In this document: piece by piece, positions 18,863 through 27,322 of the stretch
Layout: every line of letters begins with the position of its first letter
How positions within the stretch are numbered: position 1 is the first letter of the stretch
Assembly (NCBI RefSeq): GCF_014336955.1
Contig: NZ_QRAI01000001.1
Coordinates: 62,001-126,000, forward strand
Source: Saccharophagus sp. K07
GTDB taxonomy: Bacteria > Pseudomonadota > Gammaproteobacteria > Pseudomonadales > Cellvibrionaceae
Reading direction: 5' to 3'
Length of the DNA: 64,000 nucleotides
Notes under the pieces: model-generated
Seen by the model: only the letters and a program-made list of their open reading frames with translations
Database searches by the model: none
What the model was told of the DNA's origin: nothing
Made by a program: the position numbers and the translations under genes

Positions 18863-19051
18863 TAAGTCCCTGCTAATCCGTAATAGAGGAGATTCGTCTT
18901 CAACATTGCAAGCAGACAGTTGGCGATGATGCGCCAAAATAAAACCGCGAGGTCGATGCATTCAATACCGACCCACTGGACTCGTCACCCCTATAAATTT
19001 ATCGACCACCGACTTCTAAAACCCCGCTTGGCTTGCCAATGCGGGGTTTTT
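18863..19051 (+). ncRNA. candidate small RNA or 5' leader (about 190 nt)
   Basis: The segment runs from a sigma70-like promoter to a strong terminator (AAACCCCGC 19019-19027 / GCGGGGTTT 19041-19049, with TTGGC/GCCAA nested in the loop). Internal hairpins include TTGGCG/CGCCAA (18920-18937). GGTCG at 18951 can pair either with CGACC at 18969 or, extended to seven bases, with ATCGACC at 19001, which suggests alternative folds. GAGGAG near 18886 is not followed by a sensible start. It could be a free sRNA or a terminating leader of the HNH gene at 19168. No known family is recognised. Confidence 0.45.
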
Positions 19052-19167
19052 CGTTATGGGGGACGTGTTGAGCCTAGTGTTGTTCGGTATAACCGTAAAT
19101 TTTCGAGCGTTTAATCAGCCCGGATTTATCCGGAAAGATTTAATGCGCTGTTAAACAGGAGAGATTT

Positions 19168-19746
19168 ATGGAAGCTCGAATTTTGCGTCTGAATTTGGCG
19201 GGCCAGCCTATTGAGTGGTTGAGCTGGAGAGAGGGCGTGTGTTTATACGCTCGCGATCTGGTTTCGTGGACTCTCGGTGGTGTTGTGCGGCAAGTTCGCG
19301 GAGGAAAATCGAAAATTACAGGCACCAATACCGTCATACGTCTGCCTGCAATTATGGCGTGTGGTGGTGAACGCCTCACGCCAGTTCGAATAAATCCTCC
19401 GCTCAATAATCTTGCGCTCTTTCATCGGGATAATTTTCAATGTCTTTATTGTGGCGATTATTTCGATTCGGAAAATTTATCCCGCGATCATGTGCACCCA
19501 ACAAGTCGCGGTGGCGAAGATAAATGGGAAAATGTGGTGGCCGCATGTCGCCGTTGCAATCAGCGCAAAGGGAATTATTTATTGTCGGAAATCAACATGA
19601 GTTTGATTGCCCTGCCATATCGGCCAAATCCGTACGAATATCTCGCCTTGATCAATAGTCATAGAATTCGCGGCGACCAGATGGAATATCTGCGGCCGCA
19701 GTTTCATCACTACAATGGCCCTGTGAGAAAACATCCCGCCGCCTGA
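19168..19746 (+). CDS. HNH endonuclease family protein
   Basis: A 192-aa protein with a C-terminal HNH nuclease domain. Zinc-ligand cysteines are in CLYCG (Cys92, Cys95) and CRRC (Cys127, Cys130). The catalytic core is RDHVHPTSRGGEDKWENVV, with His108 and Asn122. The N-terminal 85 residues are the conserved extension found in many stand-alone bacterial HNH proteins. ATG 19168 has AGGAGAG upstream. Substrate and role are unknown; there are no restriction-modification or phage genes nearby. Confidence 0.88.
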   Translation: MEARILRLNLAGQPIEWLSWREGVCLYARDLVSWTLGGVVRQVRGGKSKITGTNTVIRLPAIMACGGERLTPVRINPPLNNLALFHRDNFQCLYCGDYFDSENLSRDHVHPTSRGGEDKWENVVAACRRCNQRKGNYLLSEINMSLIALPYRPNPYEYLALINSHRIRGDQMEYLRPQFHHYNGPVRKHPAA

Positions 19747-19821
19747 GATCACCCCCACAGGTTTTCCTCTCCAATTTGACTGTTTTGGTAACTGTGCGAT
19801 CATTAGCGCCCTGTTTTTACC

Positions 19822-20709
19822 ATGAGTCGGTCAACCATTATGAGAAAAGTCGAAGTTGCGCTGAAAATCCGCGCAAATCTCGGCGAGTGTCCTCGCTGGG
19901 ATGAAAAAGAGAAGTGTCTTTATTGGGTGGACATCAACGCATACCAGTTGCACCGCTTCGATCCAGCTTCAGGGCGTGATGAATTTCTGCAATTCGATGA
20001 GGAAATCGGCTGTTTCAGCTTGCGCGAGAAAGGTGGATTTTTACTGGCCATGCGCACCGGTTTTTACACAACGGATGGATGGAATACCGAACGGACATTT
20101 ATTACAGACCCTGAAGTGGGTATGGATAAAAACCGTTTCAACGACGGTCGCGCCGATGTTAAAGGTCGCATGTTCGCTGGCAGCGTCTATCCTCCGAAAG
20201 ACTATGGCGGCGCGAGCATTTATTCACTGACGCCGGAAGGTGATGTGAAAAAATGGATTGGCGACCTGCTGACCGCGAATGGGATTGCCTTCAGTCCCGA
20301 CAACAAAACCTTCTATTACGCCGATACCCCCAGCCATGCCATTCAGCGTTGTGATTACGATCCGCAGACTGGGACAGTGACAAATTGCCGGGTATTTCAC
20401 CAATTCCCCCTGGGTAATGGGAGACCGGACGGCGCTTCCGTGGATAGCGAAGGTTGTTATTGGACAGCCTTGTATGAAGGCGGAAGGGTAGTGCGCTTGA
20501 GTCCTGCGGGAGAAATCCTGGAAGAAATCCCGGTTCCTGCCAAATGTCCCACCATGGTGGCCTTTGGTGATGAGGATTTGCAAACCCTGTATATCACCAG
20601 CGTCGGCAGCCGATCTGAAGAAGAGTTAAAGCAGTATCCGGATTCCGGCTCGGTGTTTCGCGTGAGAGTTGATGTGCCGGGATTGGTGGAAAATCGCTTT
20701 GCCGGTTGA
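19822..20709 (+). CDS. SMP-30/gluconolactonase family protein
   Basis: A 295-aa six-bladed beta-propeller of the SMP-30/gluconolaconase/LRE family, which hydrolyses sugar lactones with a divalent metal. Family markers are NLGECPRWDEKEKCLYWVDI (metal-ligand Glu), NRFNDGRADVKGRMFAG, ANGIAFSPDNKTFYYADT and GRPDGASVDSEGCYWTAL (metal-ligand Asp). ATG 19840 is an equally possible start; neither has a strong ribosome-binding site. The preferred lactone (glucono-, arabinono- or other) is not readable. It stands alone, convergent with the BI-1 gene across a bidirectional terminator. Confidence 0.88.
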   Translation: MSRSTIMRKVEVALKIRANLGECPRWDEKEKCLYWVDINAYQLHRFDPASGRDEFLQFDEEIGCFSLREKGGFLLAMRTGFYTTDGWNTERTFITDPEVGMDKNRFNDGRADVKGRMFAGSVYPPKDYGGASIYSLTPEGDVKKWIGDLLTANGIAFSPDNKTFYYADTPSHAIQRCDYDPQTGTVTNCRVFHQFPLGNGRPDGASVDSEGCYWTALYEGGRVVRLSPAGEILEEIPVPAKCPTMVAFGDEDLQTLYITSVGSRSEEELKQYPDSGSVFRVRVDVPGLVENRFAG

Positions 20710-20722
20710 TATTTGAGGCATA

Positions 20723-20753
20723 AAAAAAGCGCTGCCCAGGCAGCGCTTTTTTG
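20723..20753. terminator. bidirectional terminator between the lactonase and BI-1 genes
   Basis: A nearly uninterrupted inverted repeat has A-run, GCGCTGCC, a short loop, GGCAGCGC and T-run. Both strands end the stem with at least six T residues, fitting two convergent genes. Confidence 0.9.
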
Positions 20754-20766
20754 TTTTGGGGCTCAA

Positions 20767-21438
20767 TCAGTCGTCGCCGCCGAACGCGCCAAACAAATGC
20801 AGCAAGCTGGTGAAGAGATTGTAGATGGTAACGTACAGCGTGACGGTCGCCATAATGTAGTTGGTTTCCCCGCCGTGGATGATTTCGCTGGTTTGATACA
20901 GGATCAAGCCGCTCATCAGCAACACGAACATCGCAGACACAGCCAGGGAAAGTGCAGGCATCTCAAAGAAGATCGCACCGAGGCCAGCCAGAAACGCCAC
21001 CAGAATTCCGATGAACAGGAAGTTGCCGAGGAAGCTGAAGTTCTTTTTGGTGGTCAGGGCATAGCCAGACAGACCCAAGAAGGTGATAGCGGTGCCGCCG
21101 AGGGCGTTCATCACGATCTGGCTGCCATTAGCCAGGGACAGATAAGCGTTGATGATGGGGCCCAAGGTCAAGCCCATAAAGCCGGTCAGGGCAAAGATGC
21201 TCAGAATGCCCCAAGCGCTGTTGCGTAGGTATTGGGTCAAGAACAGCAAGCCGAAATAGCCAACCAGCGTAATGAGAATGCCCGGATGGGGCAGGTTGAA
21301 GACCATGCTGATGCCGGCTGTGAAGGCACTGAACAGCAGCGTCATCGCCAGCAGGGCGTAGGTGTTGCGCAACACCTTATTAACCTCGAGGGCGTGCTCG
21401 TGGCCATAGGTAATGGCGGTTGGTTTGGTATCAAGCAT
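20767..21438 (-). CDS. Bax inhibitor-1/YccA family inner-membrane protein
   Basis: A 223-aa protein with seven hydrophobic segments and the UPF0005/BI-1 pattern (NKVLRNTYALLAMTLLFSA, NSAWGILSIFALTGFMGLTLG split by membrane turns, and a C-terminal DD). E. coli YccA modulates FtsH proteolysis of membrane proteins, and YbhL/YetJ-type members act as pH-sensitive calcium leak channels; which applies here is unknown. ATG 21438 has a strong GGAGG at 6 nt. It is divergent from the NhaR-like gene. Confidence 0.9.
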   Translation of the reverse strand: MLDTKPTAITYGHEHALEVNKVLRNTYALLAMTLLFSAFTAGISMVFNLPHPGILITLVGYFGLLFLTQYLRNSAWGILSIFALTGFMGLTLGPIINAYLSLANGSQIVMNALGGTAITFLGLSGYALTTKKNFSFLGNFLFIGILVAFLAGLGAIFFEMPALSLAVSAMFVLLMSGLILYQTSEIIHGGETNYIMATVTLYVTIYNLFTSLLHLFGAFGGDD

Positions 21439-21621
21439 ATAACCTCCGTTTGGTCGTGCTGATGATCAAGTAAAAGTTTGGCGACTATTAGACATTAATC
21501 CTAGCGCAACTGCTCAGATAACTCGCTAAACGGCCAGAATAAACATTTTCCAGAGTCGCATTGGATCAGAACTCTACGCGAGTTGATCGATAAAAGAAAT
21601 TCGAATGTTTTTGACGTTTCC

Positions 21622-21636
21622 TTCGGAAAATCCGAA
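21622..21636. promoter_or_regulatory. 15-bp inverted repeat before the NhaR-like gene
   Basis: TTCGGA-AAA-TCCGAA is a perfect palindrome ending 11 bp before the start codon of the LysR-family gene. Its place suggests an operator, possibly autoregulatory. This is inference from position and symmetry only. Confidence 0.35.
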
Positions 21637-21647
21637 AATCCCTGGCT

Positions 21648-22541
21648 ATGACGCCTCTCAATTACAACCATCTCTACTATTTTTATCGCGTGGCCGTGGA
21701 CGGCGGTGTCACGGCGGCCAGCCGTAACCTGCACATTACTCCGCAAACCATCAGCGGGCAAATCACCGCGCTGGAACAGCAGATCGGCTATCCATTGTTC
21801 GAACGACAGGGTAAAACCTTGGTTCTGACCCCGCGCGGTCGCATGGTTTTGAGTTACGCGGAGGATATTTTTCATCTCGGGGACGAACTAAAAACCCTGT
21901 TGAAACAACCGGAAGTGGTGGAGCGGCTCTCCATCACCGTGGGTATAGTGGATGTAATCCCCAAAGCCTTGGCTTACACCCTGATCAAACCCGTGACATC
22001 CCTGGATCAGCCAGTTCACTTGGTCTGCCGCGAAGGCAGTTTGGAGCATTTGCTGGGCGAGCTGGCGGTCAACAAGGTGGATTTGGTGCTGTCGGAGCGG
22101 CCTATGCCACCGGGAGCCCGATTGCGGGCCTACAACCATCTGGTGGCGGAGACGGATATAGCGTTATTTGGCAGAGAAGATCTCATCGAGCCCTATCGGC
22201 AGAATTTCCCCGGCAGTTTGATCAGCGCGCCCTTATTGATGCCGAGCTCGCAGACCATGCTGAGCCAATTGCTGGTGAGCTGGTTTGACCAGCACGACTT
22301 GAATCCGCTGGTGGTTGGTGAGTTTGACGACAGTGCTCTGGCGTATGCGTTTTGTCATGAGGGGTTGGGAATGGTGGCGGCTCCGGCGTTGATCGCCGAA
22401 GACCTGCGCGAGCAATTCCATATTCATCCGCTCGGTGTTATGGAAGGCGTGCGCGCGCAGTTTTATGTGATTTCCCAGCAGAAGAAAATCAAACACCCGG
22501 GCATTGTGGCCATGCTCAACCAACAAAAATCCCATTCTTAG
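21648..22541 (+). CDS. nhaR: LysR-family regulator, NhaR-like
   Basis: A 297-aa LysR-type regulator. The N-terminus (LNYNHLYYFYRVAVDGGVTA, then LHITPQTISGQITALEQQIGYPLF) is the NhaR pattern, distinct from ordinary LysR proteins by the 'NYNHLYYF' opening and the TISGQ recognition helix. NhaR activates the sodium/proton antiporter gene nhaA in response to sodium and, in E. coli, pgaABCD. No antiporter gene is adjacent here, so target genes must lie elsewhere. The subfamily call is good but not certain. Confidence 0.8.
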   Translation: MTPLNYNHLYYFYRVAVDGGVTAASRNLHITPQTISGQITALEQQIGYPLFERQGKTLVLTPRGRMVLSYAEDIFHLGDELKTLLKQPEVVERLSITVGIVDVIPKALAYTLIKPVTSLDQPVHLVCREGSLEHLLGELAVNKVDLVLSERPMPPGARLRAYNHLVAETDIALFGREDLIEPYRQNFPGSLISAPLLMPSSQTMLSQLLVSWFDQHDLNPLVVGEFDDSALAYAFCHEGLGMVAAPALIAEDLREQFHIHPLGVMEGVRAQFYVISQQKKIKHPGIVAMLNQQKSHS

Positions 22542-23606
22542 TTATTTATATTCCACCAACCGGTGCTCGCCACCGCGGCGGCTGGTGAGGTAGGCGCGGA
22601 TCACCCCCAAGGCCTGTGGTACTTTTCCCAACATCACAAACACGCTGTAACGGAAGGTGGCCAATTCGCCGTATTCCGCTTTGATACGCGGCAGGGCGAG
22701 GGTCATTTTTGCGGCTTGGGAGGTGATCAATAAAACCAGCAGGAGTAGTGGTATCAAAGATGCGGTCACCAACACCGCAAGCAAAAATGCGCAATAAATT
22801 CCCGCCCACAACAAAATGCTACGCACATCGCGATAGTTAAATCGTTCAGCATTCTTTTGGCCGTGCTTGAGGTAGTTGAGCAGAAAAGCGTGACCACTGC
22901 GCTCGGTGCGTTTCCACCATTGGCCTATTCGGCTTATGGCTGCGTCGTGACGGGTCATATTGGCGTCGATGCGCAGAATTCGGTAACCCTGCTCACGAAT
23001 GCGGAAGCACAGCTCCGGTTCTTCGCCAGCGATAAAACTGTCGTCGAATCCGCCGACCTGTTGAAAAACTTTTACGCGATAAAGTGCATCACCGCCGCAG
23101 GCCTTCGCTTCGCCCACTGGGGTATTCCACTCTATATCGCACATCTGGTTGTATATGGAGCTCTCTGGAAAGCGCTCGCGCCGGCGACCACAGACCGCAG
23201 CAATTCGCTCGTCACTTTGGGCAATTTGCAGGGCCTTTTCCAGCCAGTCGGGCTCTACCTCGCAATCGCCGTCGACAAACATCACCCATTCCAGGTCGGG
23301 ATGTTGTTCCAGCAGCGCACGAAATCCTGTATTGCGCGCACGCGCCGCAGTAAACGGCCGGCTCAAATCCAATTCCACGCAAATAGCGCCTATGGAACGG
23401 GCGAAATTGACGCTGTTATCCGAGGAGCCGGAGTCCACGTACACCAGGGGCAAGTTGGTTAAGGATTTCAGGCAAGTCACCAAACGGTCGCCTTCATTGC
23501 GCCCGATGGCGACGGCGCCAATCCGGGGCGAATTCGAAATGGTGGAAGATTCGAAAGAGGGCACAGCCTTGACCTCATGGTACGTCTGGAGTGGATGGAG
23601 CCGCAT
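22542..23606 (-). CDS. glycosyltransferase family 2
   Basis: A 354-aa GT-A enzyme: a nucleotide-sugar binding start (GAVAIGRNEGDRLVTCLKSL), YVDSGSSDNSV, the DxD-type MFVDGDCEVEPDWL, and GGFDDSFIAGEEPELCFRIR with the catalytic-base region. Two C-terminal membrane segments (near residues 265-305) anchor it to the inner membrane. It is separated from the exopolysaccharide locus at 38.8 kb by 15 kb and is convergent with nhaR with adjoining stops. Acceptor and donor are unknown. Confidence 0.88.
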   Translation of the reverse strand: MRLHPLQTYHEVKAVPSFESSTISNSPRIGAVAIGRNEGDRLVTCLKSLTNLPLVYVDSGSSDNSVNFARSIGAICVELDLSRPFTAARARNTGFRALLEQHPDLEWVMFVDGDCEVEPDWLEKALQIAQSDERIAAVCGRRRERFPESSIYNQMCDIEWNTPVGEAKACGGDALYRVKVFQQVGGFDDSFIAGEEPELCFRIREQGYRILRIDANMTRHDAAISRIGQWWKRTERSGHAFLLNYLKHGQKNAERFNYRDVRSILLWAGIYCAFLLAVLVTASLIPLLLLVLLITSQAAKMTLALPRIKAEYGELATFRYSVFVMLGKVPQALGVIRAYLTSRRGGEHRLVEYK

Positions 23607-23703
23607 TGTAATGCCTGACGGCGCGATTCAGGTGTTATTTCTCCCACGCAAAGGGATAAATGAATAAAATAAATGTTTTCCTTTCAATCAATGAGAATTG
23701 CTC

Positions 23704-24582
23704 ATGATAGAGCGCTCCCACCTGGATATTCTTCTTGCGCTTGATGCCACCGGAACCTTGGCCGAGGCGGCGGAGCGGCTGCATCTTTCCCAATCGGCCT
23801 TATCTCACGCAATTCGCAAGCTGGAAGACCACGCGGGTGTCGAAATCTGGCGCAAAGAGGGGCGGCGACTAAGGCTGACTCAGGCGGGACGTTATTTGTT
23901 GGGGGTGGCGCAGCGGGTGGTGCCGCAGCTGAAAGAGGCGGAGACCGTGTTGCGCGGTTATGCCGAGGGACGCCAGGGCAAGTTGCGCATCGGCATGGAA
24001 TGCCATCCCTGTTATGAGTGGCTGTTGACGGTGGTGTCGCCGTTTTTGCAACGCTGGCCGTTGGTGGATTTGGATGTGGTGCAACAATTCCGTTTTAACG
24101 CTCTGGAAGCACTGCTGAATCACCAAGTTGATCTGGTCATTACCAGCGACCCGCTGGACAATCCTGCATTTCTCAACCATCCCGTGTTTGCATATGAATT
24201 GATGCTGGTGTCGGCGCCGGGTTGGCGACCGGACCGGACAGATTGGGTCTGTCCGGAAGATTTGTGTGAAGCCACCTTGATCACCTTTCCGGTGGCGCGG
24301 GAACGTCTGGATGTGTTTACGCGATTTTTATTGCCCGCGCACTGTGAACCGAAAAAACATCACCAAGTAGAAGCGACCGAAATCATGATTCAACTGGTCG
24401 CCGCGGGACGCGGCGTGTGCACACTTCCCGGTTGGCTGGCCGATAAATTTCGCTCTCAATATCCTCTCGCTGTGCGCTCACTAGGGGCGTCTGGTGTGCA
24501 TAAACATCTCTATTTGGTGTTCCGTCAGGAAGATGCGCAGATCGCCTTTTTGCAGGATTTTCTGCTTCTCGCTCAGCAGTAA
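23704..24582 (+). CDS. metR: LysR-family regulator, MetR-like
   Basis: A 292-aa LysR-type regulator with N-terminal winged helix (LHLSQSALSHAIRKLEDHAG). The effector domain carries the MetR-like IGMECHPCYEWLLTVVSPF stretch and VDLVITSDPL. MetR activates metE/metH and glyA with homocysteine as coeffector. ATG 23704 (MIERSHLD) matches MetR N-termini; a TTG two codons earlier is less likely. No met gene is adjacent. Direct assignment as MetR rests on motif resemblance. Confidence 0.8.
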   Translation: MIERSHLDILLALDATGTLAEAAERLHLSQSALSHAIRKLEDHAGVEIWRKEGRRLRLTQAGRYLLGVAQRVVPQLKEAETVLRGYAEGRQGKLRIGMECHPCYEWLLTVVSPFLQRWPLVDLDVVQQFRFNALEALLNHQVDLVITSDPLDNPAFLNHPVFAYELMLVSAPGWRPDRTDWVCPEDLCEATLITFPVARERLDVFTRFLLPAHCEPKKHHQVEATEIMIQLVAAGRGVCTLPGWLADKFRSQYPLAVRSLGASGVHKHLYLVFRQEDAQIAFLQDFLLLAQQ

Positions 24583-24585
24583 AAC

Positions 24586-24918
24586 CTATTTGTATAACCA
24601 GCGTTTGCAGGCGTTTTGGCAAGCGGTTTTTCGATGCCGTAGGGTGCTGATAATACCGAGCAGGATCGGCATCAACCTGGGCATCACCAAATAGATAAAA
24701 ATCAGCGCCGGTCGGCCAACTCCAACCGTGCGAAAGAAAATTCACCAGTACGGGTGGAAGCTCGCTGAAGCCGTGCACTAAGTTGGCAAATTGTGGCGGT
24801 CGTACAAAGTCCACAGGTGAAACAGAAAAATATGAAAAATCGCGAAAAAGCGAATGCCCGTTAGCGCTGGGAGCGTTTGGGATTTTTTGTCTGTTCGAAC
24901 GATCGAGTTCGTTTCCAT
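24586..24918 (-). pseudogene. frameshifted N-terminal remnant of an acyltransferase-3 (OafA-type) gene
   Basis: From ATG 24918, behind a strong AGGGAGGG site, one frame encodes LPALTGIRFFAIFHIFLFH, the classic first membrane helix of acyltransferase family 3. It stops after about 45 codons. The next frame continues plausibly with PPQFANLVHGFSELPPVLVN, then FLSHG, and a third frame resumes with VGVG before the similarity fades. The remaining 300 or so residues of a normal enzyme are absent, because the metR 3' end lies there. At least two frameshifts plus truncation mark it as a decayed gene. Confidence 0.65.
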
Positions 24919-25142
24919 AGCCCTCCCTGGGCGATCGAAAGCGAGTCACGCTACGTAACTTATTAAATCCTCAGAATGTTTCTGGCCATTTTCGTTTGTT
25001 CTTTAGCGAACAGAGTTTATCCCGCAGCGAAAACCACCATGGCTGTCTGGGCAGATTGCATACACGCGGCCTAAAGGCAGATCTATTCACTAACAATCTC
25101 TCCCCAAATCGCTGCTCGTGGGGTAACAATCGGAGGTGGCAA

Positions 25143-26261
25143 ATGAGTGATATCTCAATTCTGAGAGATTCCGATTTTCCCCATGTTCGCTCCCTGGATG
25201 TGAGTTGCTATCGCATTCCCACGGATGGCCCGGAGGGCGATGGCGCGTTGCGCTGGAGTGAAGTCGAGTTGGTGGTGGTACACGTCAATGCCGGAGGGCT
25301 GGTCGGTATGGGGTACAGCTACACCGCGGCCCAACCGGCAGCGCGGCTGATTTTCGACAAGCTCGCGCCGGTCATAGTTGGCCAATGTGTCTATGACATT
25401 CCCGCGCTCTGGCGCGCCATGAACGAACAGTTGCGTTACATAGGTCGGCCGGGATTGGGACTGATGGCTATTGCCGCTGTCGACCAAGCGTTGTGGGATC
25501 TTAAAGCGCGCCTTTTGGATATTCCCTTGTCCGCACTCTGGGGGCGGGCGCGGGCCAGTGTGCCTATTTACGGCAGCGGAGGCTTTGTGACCTATACCGC
25601 CGCGCGCCTGCAGCGCCAGCTTGAAGGATGGCTAGAGCAGGGGTTGAACGCGGTGAAAATCAAAATCGGCGACAACCTGGATGAGGCGGATTCCCGCGTG
25701 GTCTTGGCTCGTGAGGTTATCGGCCCTGGCGTCGACTTGATGGTGGACGCCAATGGCGCCTGTCGTGCGCGCGACGCTTTGGCGTTGGCGGAATGCGTGG
25801 CGGAGCAGCAGGTTTGTTGGTTTGAGGAGCCCGTTCCCGCGGAGGACTACGAAGGCTTGCGCTGGGTGCGCGACCGGGTGCCGGATGATATGGCCATAGC
25901 CGCAGGTGAATACGGTTGGGACGGTTATTACTTTCGCCGCTTATTGGAAGCCAAGGCGATCGACGTCTTGCAGGTGGACGCAACCCGCTGCGGTTATACG
26001 GGTTTTCTGCACGCTTCCGAATTGGCATCTGCTTTCAATATTCCCGTCTCCGCTCATTGTGCACCGGCGCTGCATATTCCTCTGTGTGTGGCGGTGGATG
26101 GCGTTCGCAACGTTGAATATTTTCATGATCATTCGCGGGTGGAAGCCATGTTGTTCGACAGTGGTGACAGCCTGCACGACGGCGCTTTATGGCCGGACCT
26201 GGACCGCATAGGTCACGGCATTGAATTGCGACGCAGTGACGCGGAGCCTTATCGAATTTAA
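25143..26261 (+). CDS. enolase-superfamily enzyme (mandelate racemase/muconate lactonizing type)
   Basis: A 372-aa enzyme. The barrel shows KIK (Lys172, Lys174), metal ligands Asp202 (MVDANG), Glu228 (WFEEPV) and Glu256 (AGEYGWD), and a general-base His305 (SAHCAPALH). K-x-K plus a barrel histidine is the mandelate-racemase subgroup pattern, used for racemases and acid-sugar dehydratases that abstract an alpha proton. The open frame runs to 24996, but ATG 25143 with GGAGG 8 nt upstream is clear. An SDR and a GH15 gene follow on the same strand. Confidence 0.88.
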   Translation: MSDISILRDSDFPHVRSLDVSCYRIPTDGPEGDGALRWSEVELVVVHVNAGGLVGMGYSYTAAQPAARLIFDKLAPVIVGQCVYDIPALWRAMNEQLRYIGRPGLGLMAIAAVDQALWDLKARLLDIPLSALWGRARASVPIYGSGGFVTYTAARLQRQLEGWLEQGLNAVKIKIGDNLDEADSRVVLAREVIGPGVDLMVDANGACRARDALALAECVAEQQVCWFEEPVPAEDYEGLRWVRDRVPDDMAIAAGEYGWDGYYFRRLLEAKAIDVLQVDATRCGYTGFLHASELASAFNIPVSAHCAPALHIPLCVAVDGVRNVEYFHDHSRVEAMLFDSGDSLHDGALWPDLDRIGHGIELRRSDAEPYRI

Positions 26262-26284
26262 ACCGAATAGCGGAGGCGCAGCCG

Positions 26285-27313
26285 GTGACAGGCAGGCCGA
26301 ATCGAAGTGGCCCAGAACAAAAAAGAGAAGTGGTGGTAATCACCGGTGGTTCCGGCGGCGTAGGACGTGCAACCGCTGTGCGTTTTGCCCAGCAAGGTGC
26401 GGCTGTAGCCGTGTTGGCGAGGGGGGCTGAAGGACTCGCAGGCGCGGTTAAGGAAATCGAAGACGCGGGTGGAATTGCTTTGGCGATCGAAGTGGATGTT
26501 GCCGATGCGGATCAAGTGGAATCAGCCGCGGAGCATGTGGAAGCCCTGCTCGGACCCATCGATATCTGGATCAATAATGCCATGGCCACGGTATTTTCCC
26601 CGTTTATGGATATCACCCCTGACGAATTCCGCCGTGCCACCGAGGTGACCTATCTGGGATCCGTGTACGGCACTTTGGCTGCTCTGCGTCGCATGCGACC
26701 GCGCGGGCGCGGCACTATTGTGCAAGTGGGCTCCGCGTTGGCTTATACCGCTATTCCGCTGCAATCGGCTTATTGTGGAGCCAAGTTTGCGATGCGCGGT
26801 TTTACCGATGCCGTGCGCGCTGAACTACTGCACGACAAAATTCCCATTCAGATCACCATGGTGCAACTTGCCGCATTCAATACACCCCAATTCGACTGGG
26901 GGCGTCACAAGCTGCCATATCGACCACAACCCGTGCCGCCGGTATTTCAACCAGAAGTTGCAGCTGAAGCGATTGAGTGGGCAGCTCATCATCGAAAGCG
27001 CGAACTTTGGGTTGGCTTTCCAGTGGTGAAAACCATAGTCGCTACCCTATTACTGCCAGGTTTGGTGGGGCGACTGGCAGCCAAAGTCGGCTGGGACGGT
27101 CAGTTCGATCGACAGGGCCCACCGCCGGATCCGAATCGGCCGGACAATCTATTTCAACCCATAAAAAAGGATATCGGCGCCCATGGTCGCTTCGACGCTA
27201 TTGCCAAAGATGCCAGCATCGAACTGTGGCTGGCTCTGCACAGGGGCAAGCTGGCGTTGGGAGTGTTGATAGCGATTGTTTTGGGAGTGGCGGTATTCGC
27301 TCTCGTCGATTGA
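26285..27313 (+). CDS. membrane-anchored short-chain dehydrogenase
   Basis: A 342-aa SDR with the classical cofactor motif TGGSGGVGRA, INNAMA, and the active site S with YCGAK. It is longer than a typical 250-aa SDR: after the catalytic domain comes a region ending in a hydrophobic helix (residues about 322-340, GVLIAIVLGVAVFALV), which probably ties it to the membrane. The start is GTG 26285. It lies 23 bp after the enolase-superfamily gene and 9 bp before the GH15 gene, so the three are probably one operon. Substrate unknown. Confidence 0.85.
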   Translation: MTGRPNRSGPEQKREVVVITGGSGGVGRATAVRFAQQGAAVAVLARGAEGLAGAVKEIEDAGGIALAIEVDVADADQVESAAEHVEALLGPIDIWINNAMATVFSPFMDITPDEFRRATEVTYLGSVYGTLAALRRMRPRGRGTIVQVGSALAYTAIPLQSAYCGAKFAMRGFTDAVRAELLHDKIPIQITMVQLAAFNTPQFDWGRHKLPYRPQPVPPVFQPEVAAEAIEWAAHHRKRELWVGFPVVKTIVATLLLPGLVGRLAAKVGWDGQFDRQGPPPDPNRPDNLFQPIKKDIGAHGRFDAIAKDASIELWLALHRGKLALGVLIAIVLGVAVFALVD

Positions 27314-27322
27314 GGTCCATGT

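Noticed and set aside
18863-19051. 6S RNA identity for the second RNA candidate
   Set aside because: The length is similar, but the ends do not pair into a closing stem and the 3' end is an intrinsic terminator.
18920-19114. A 64-codon frame inside the second RNA candidate
   Set aside because: It reads through the strong terminator at 19019-19051 and has no good start signal.
24383-24949. A 188-codon minus-strand frame overlapping metR
   Set aside because: Most of it is the antisense of metR. Only its 5' portion contains a fragment of the acyltransferase remnant, which is annotated as a pseudogene instead.
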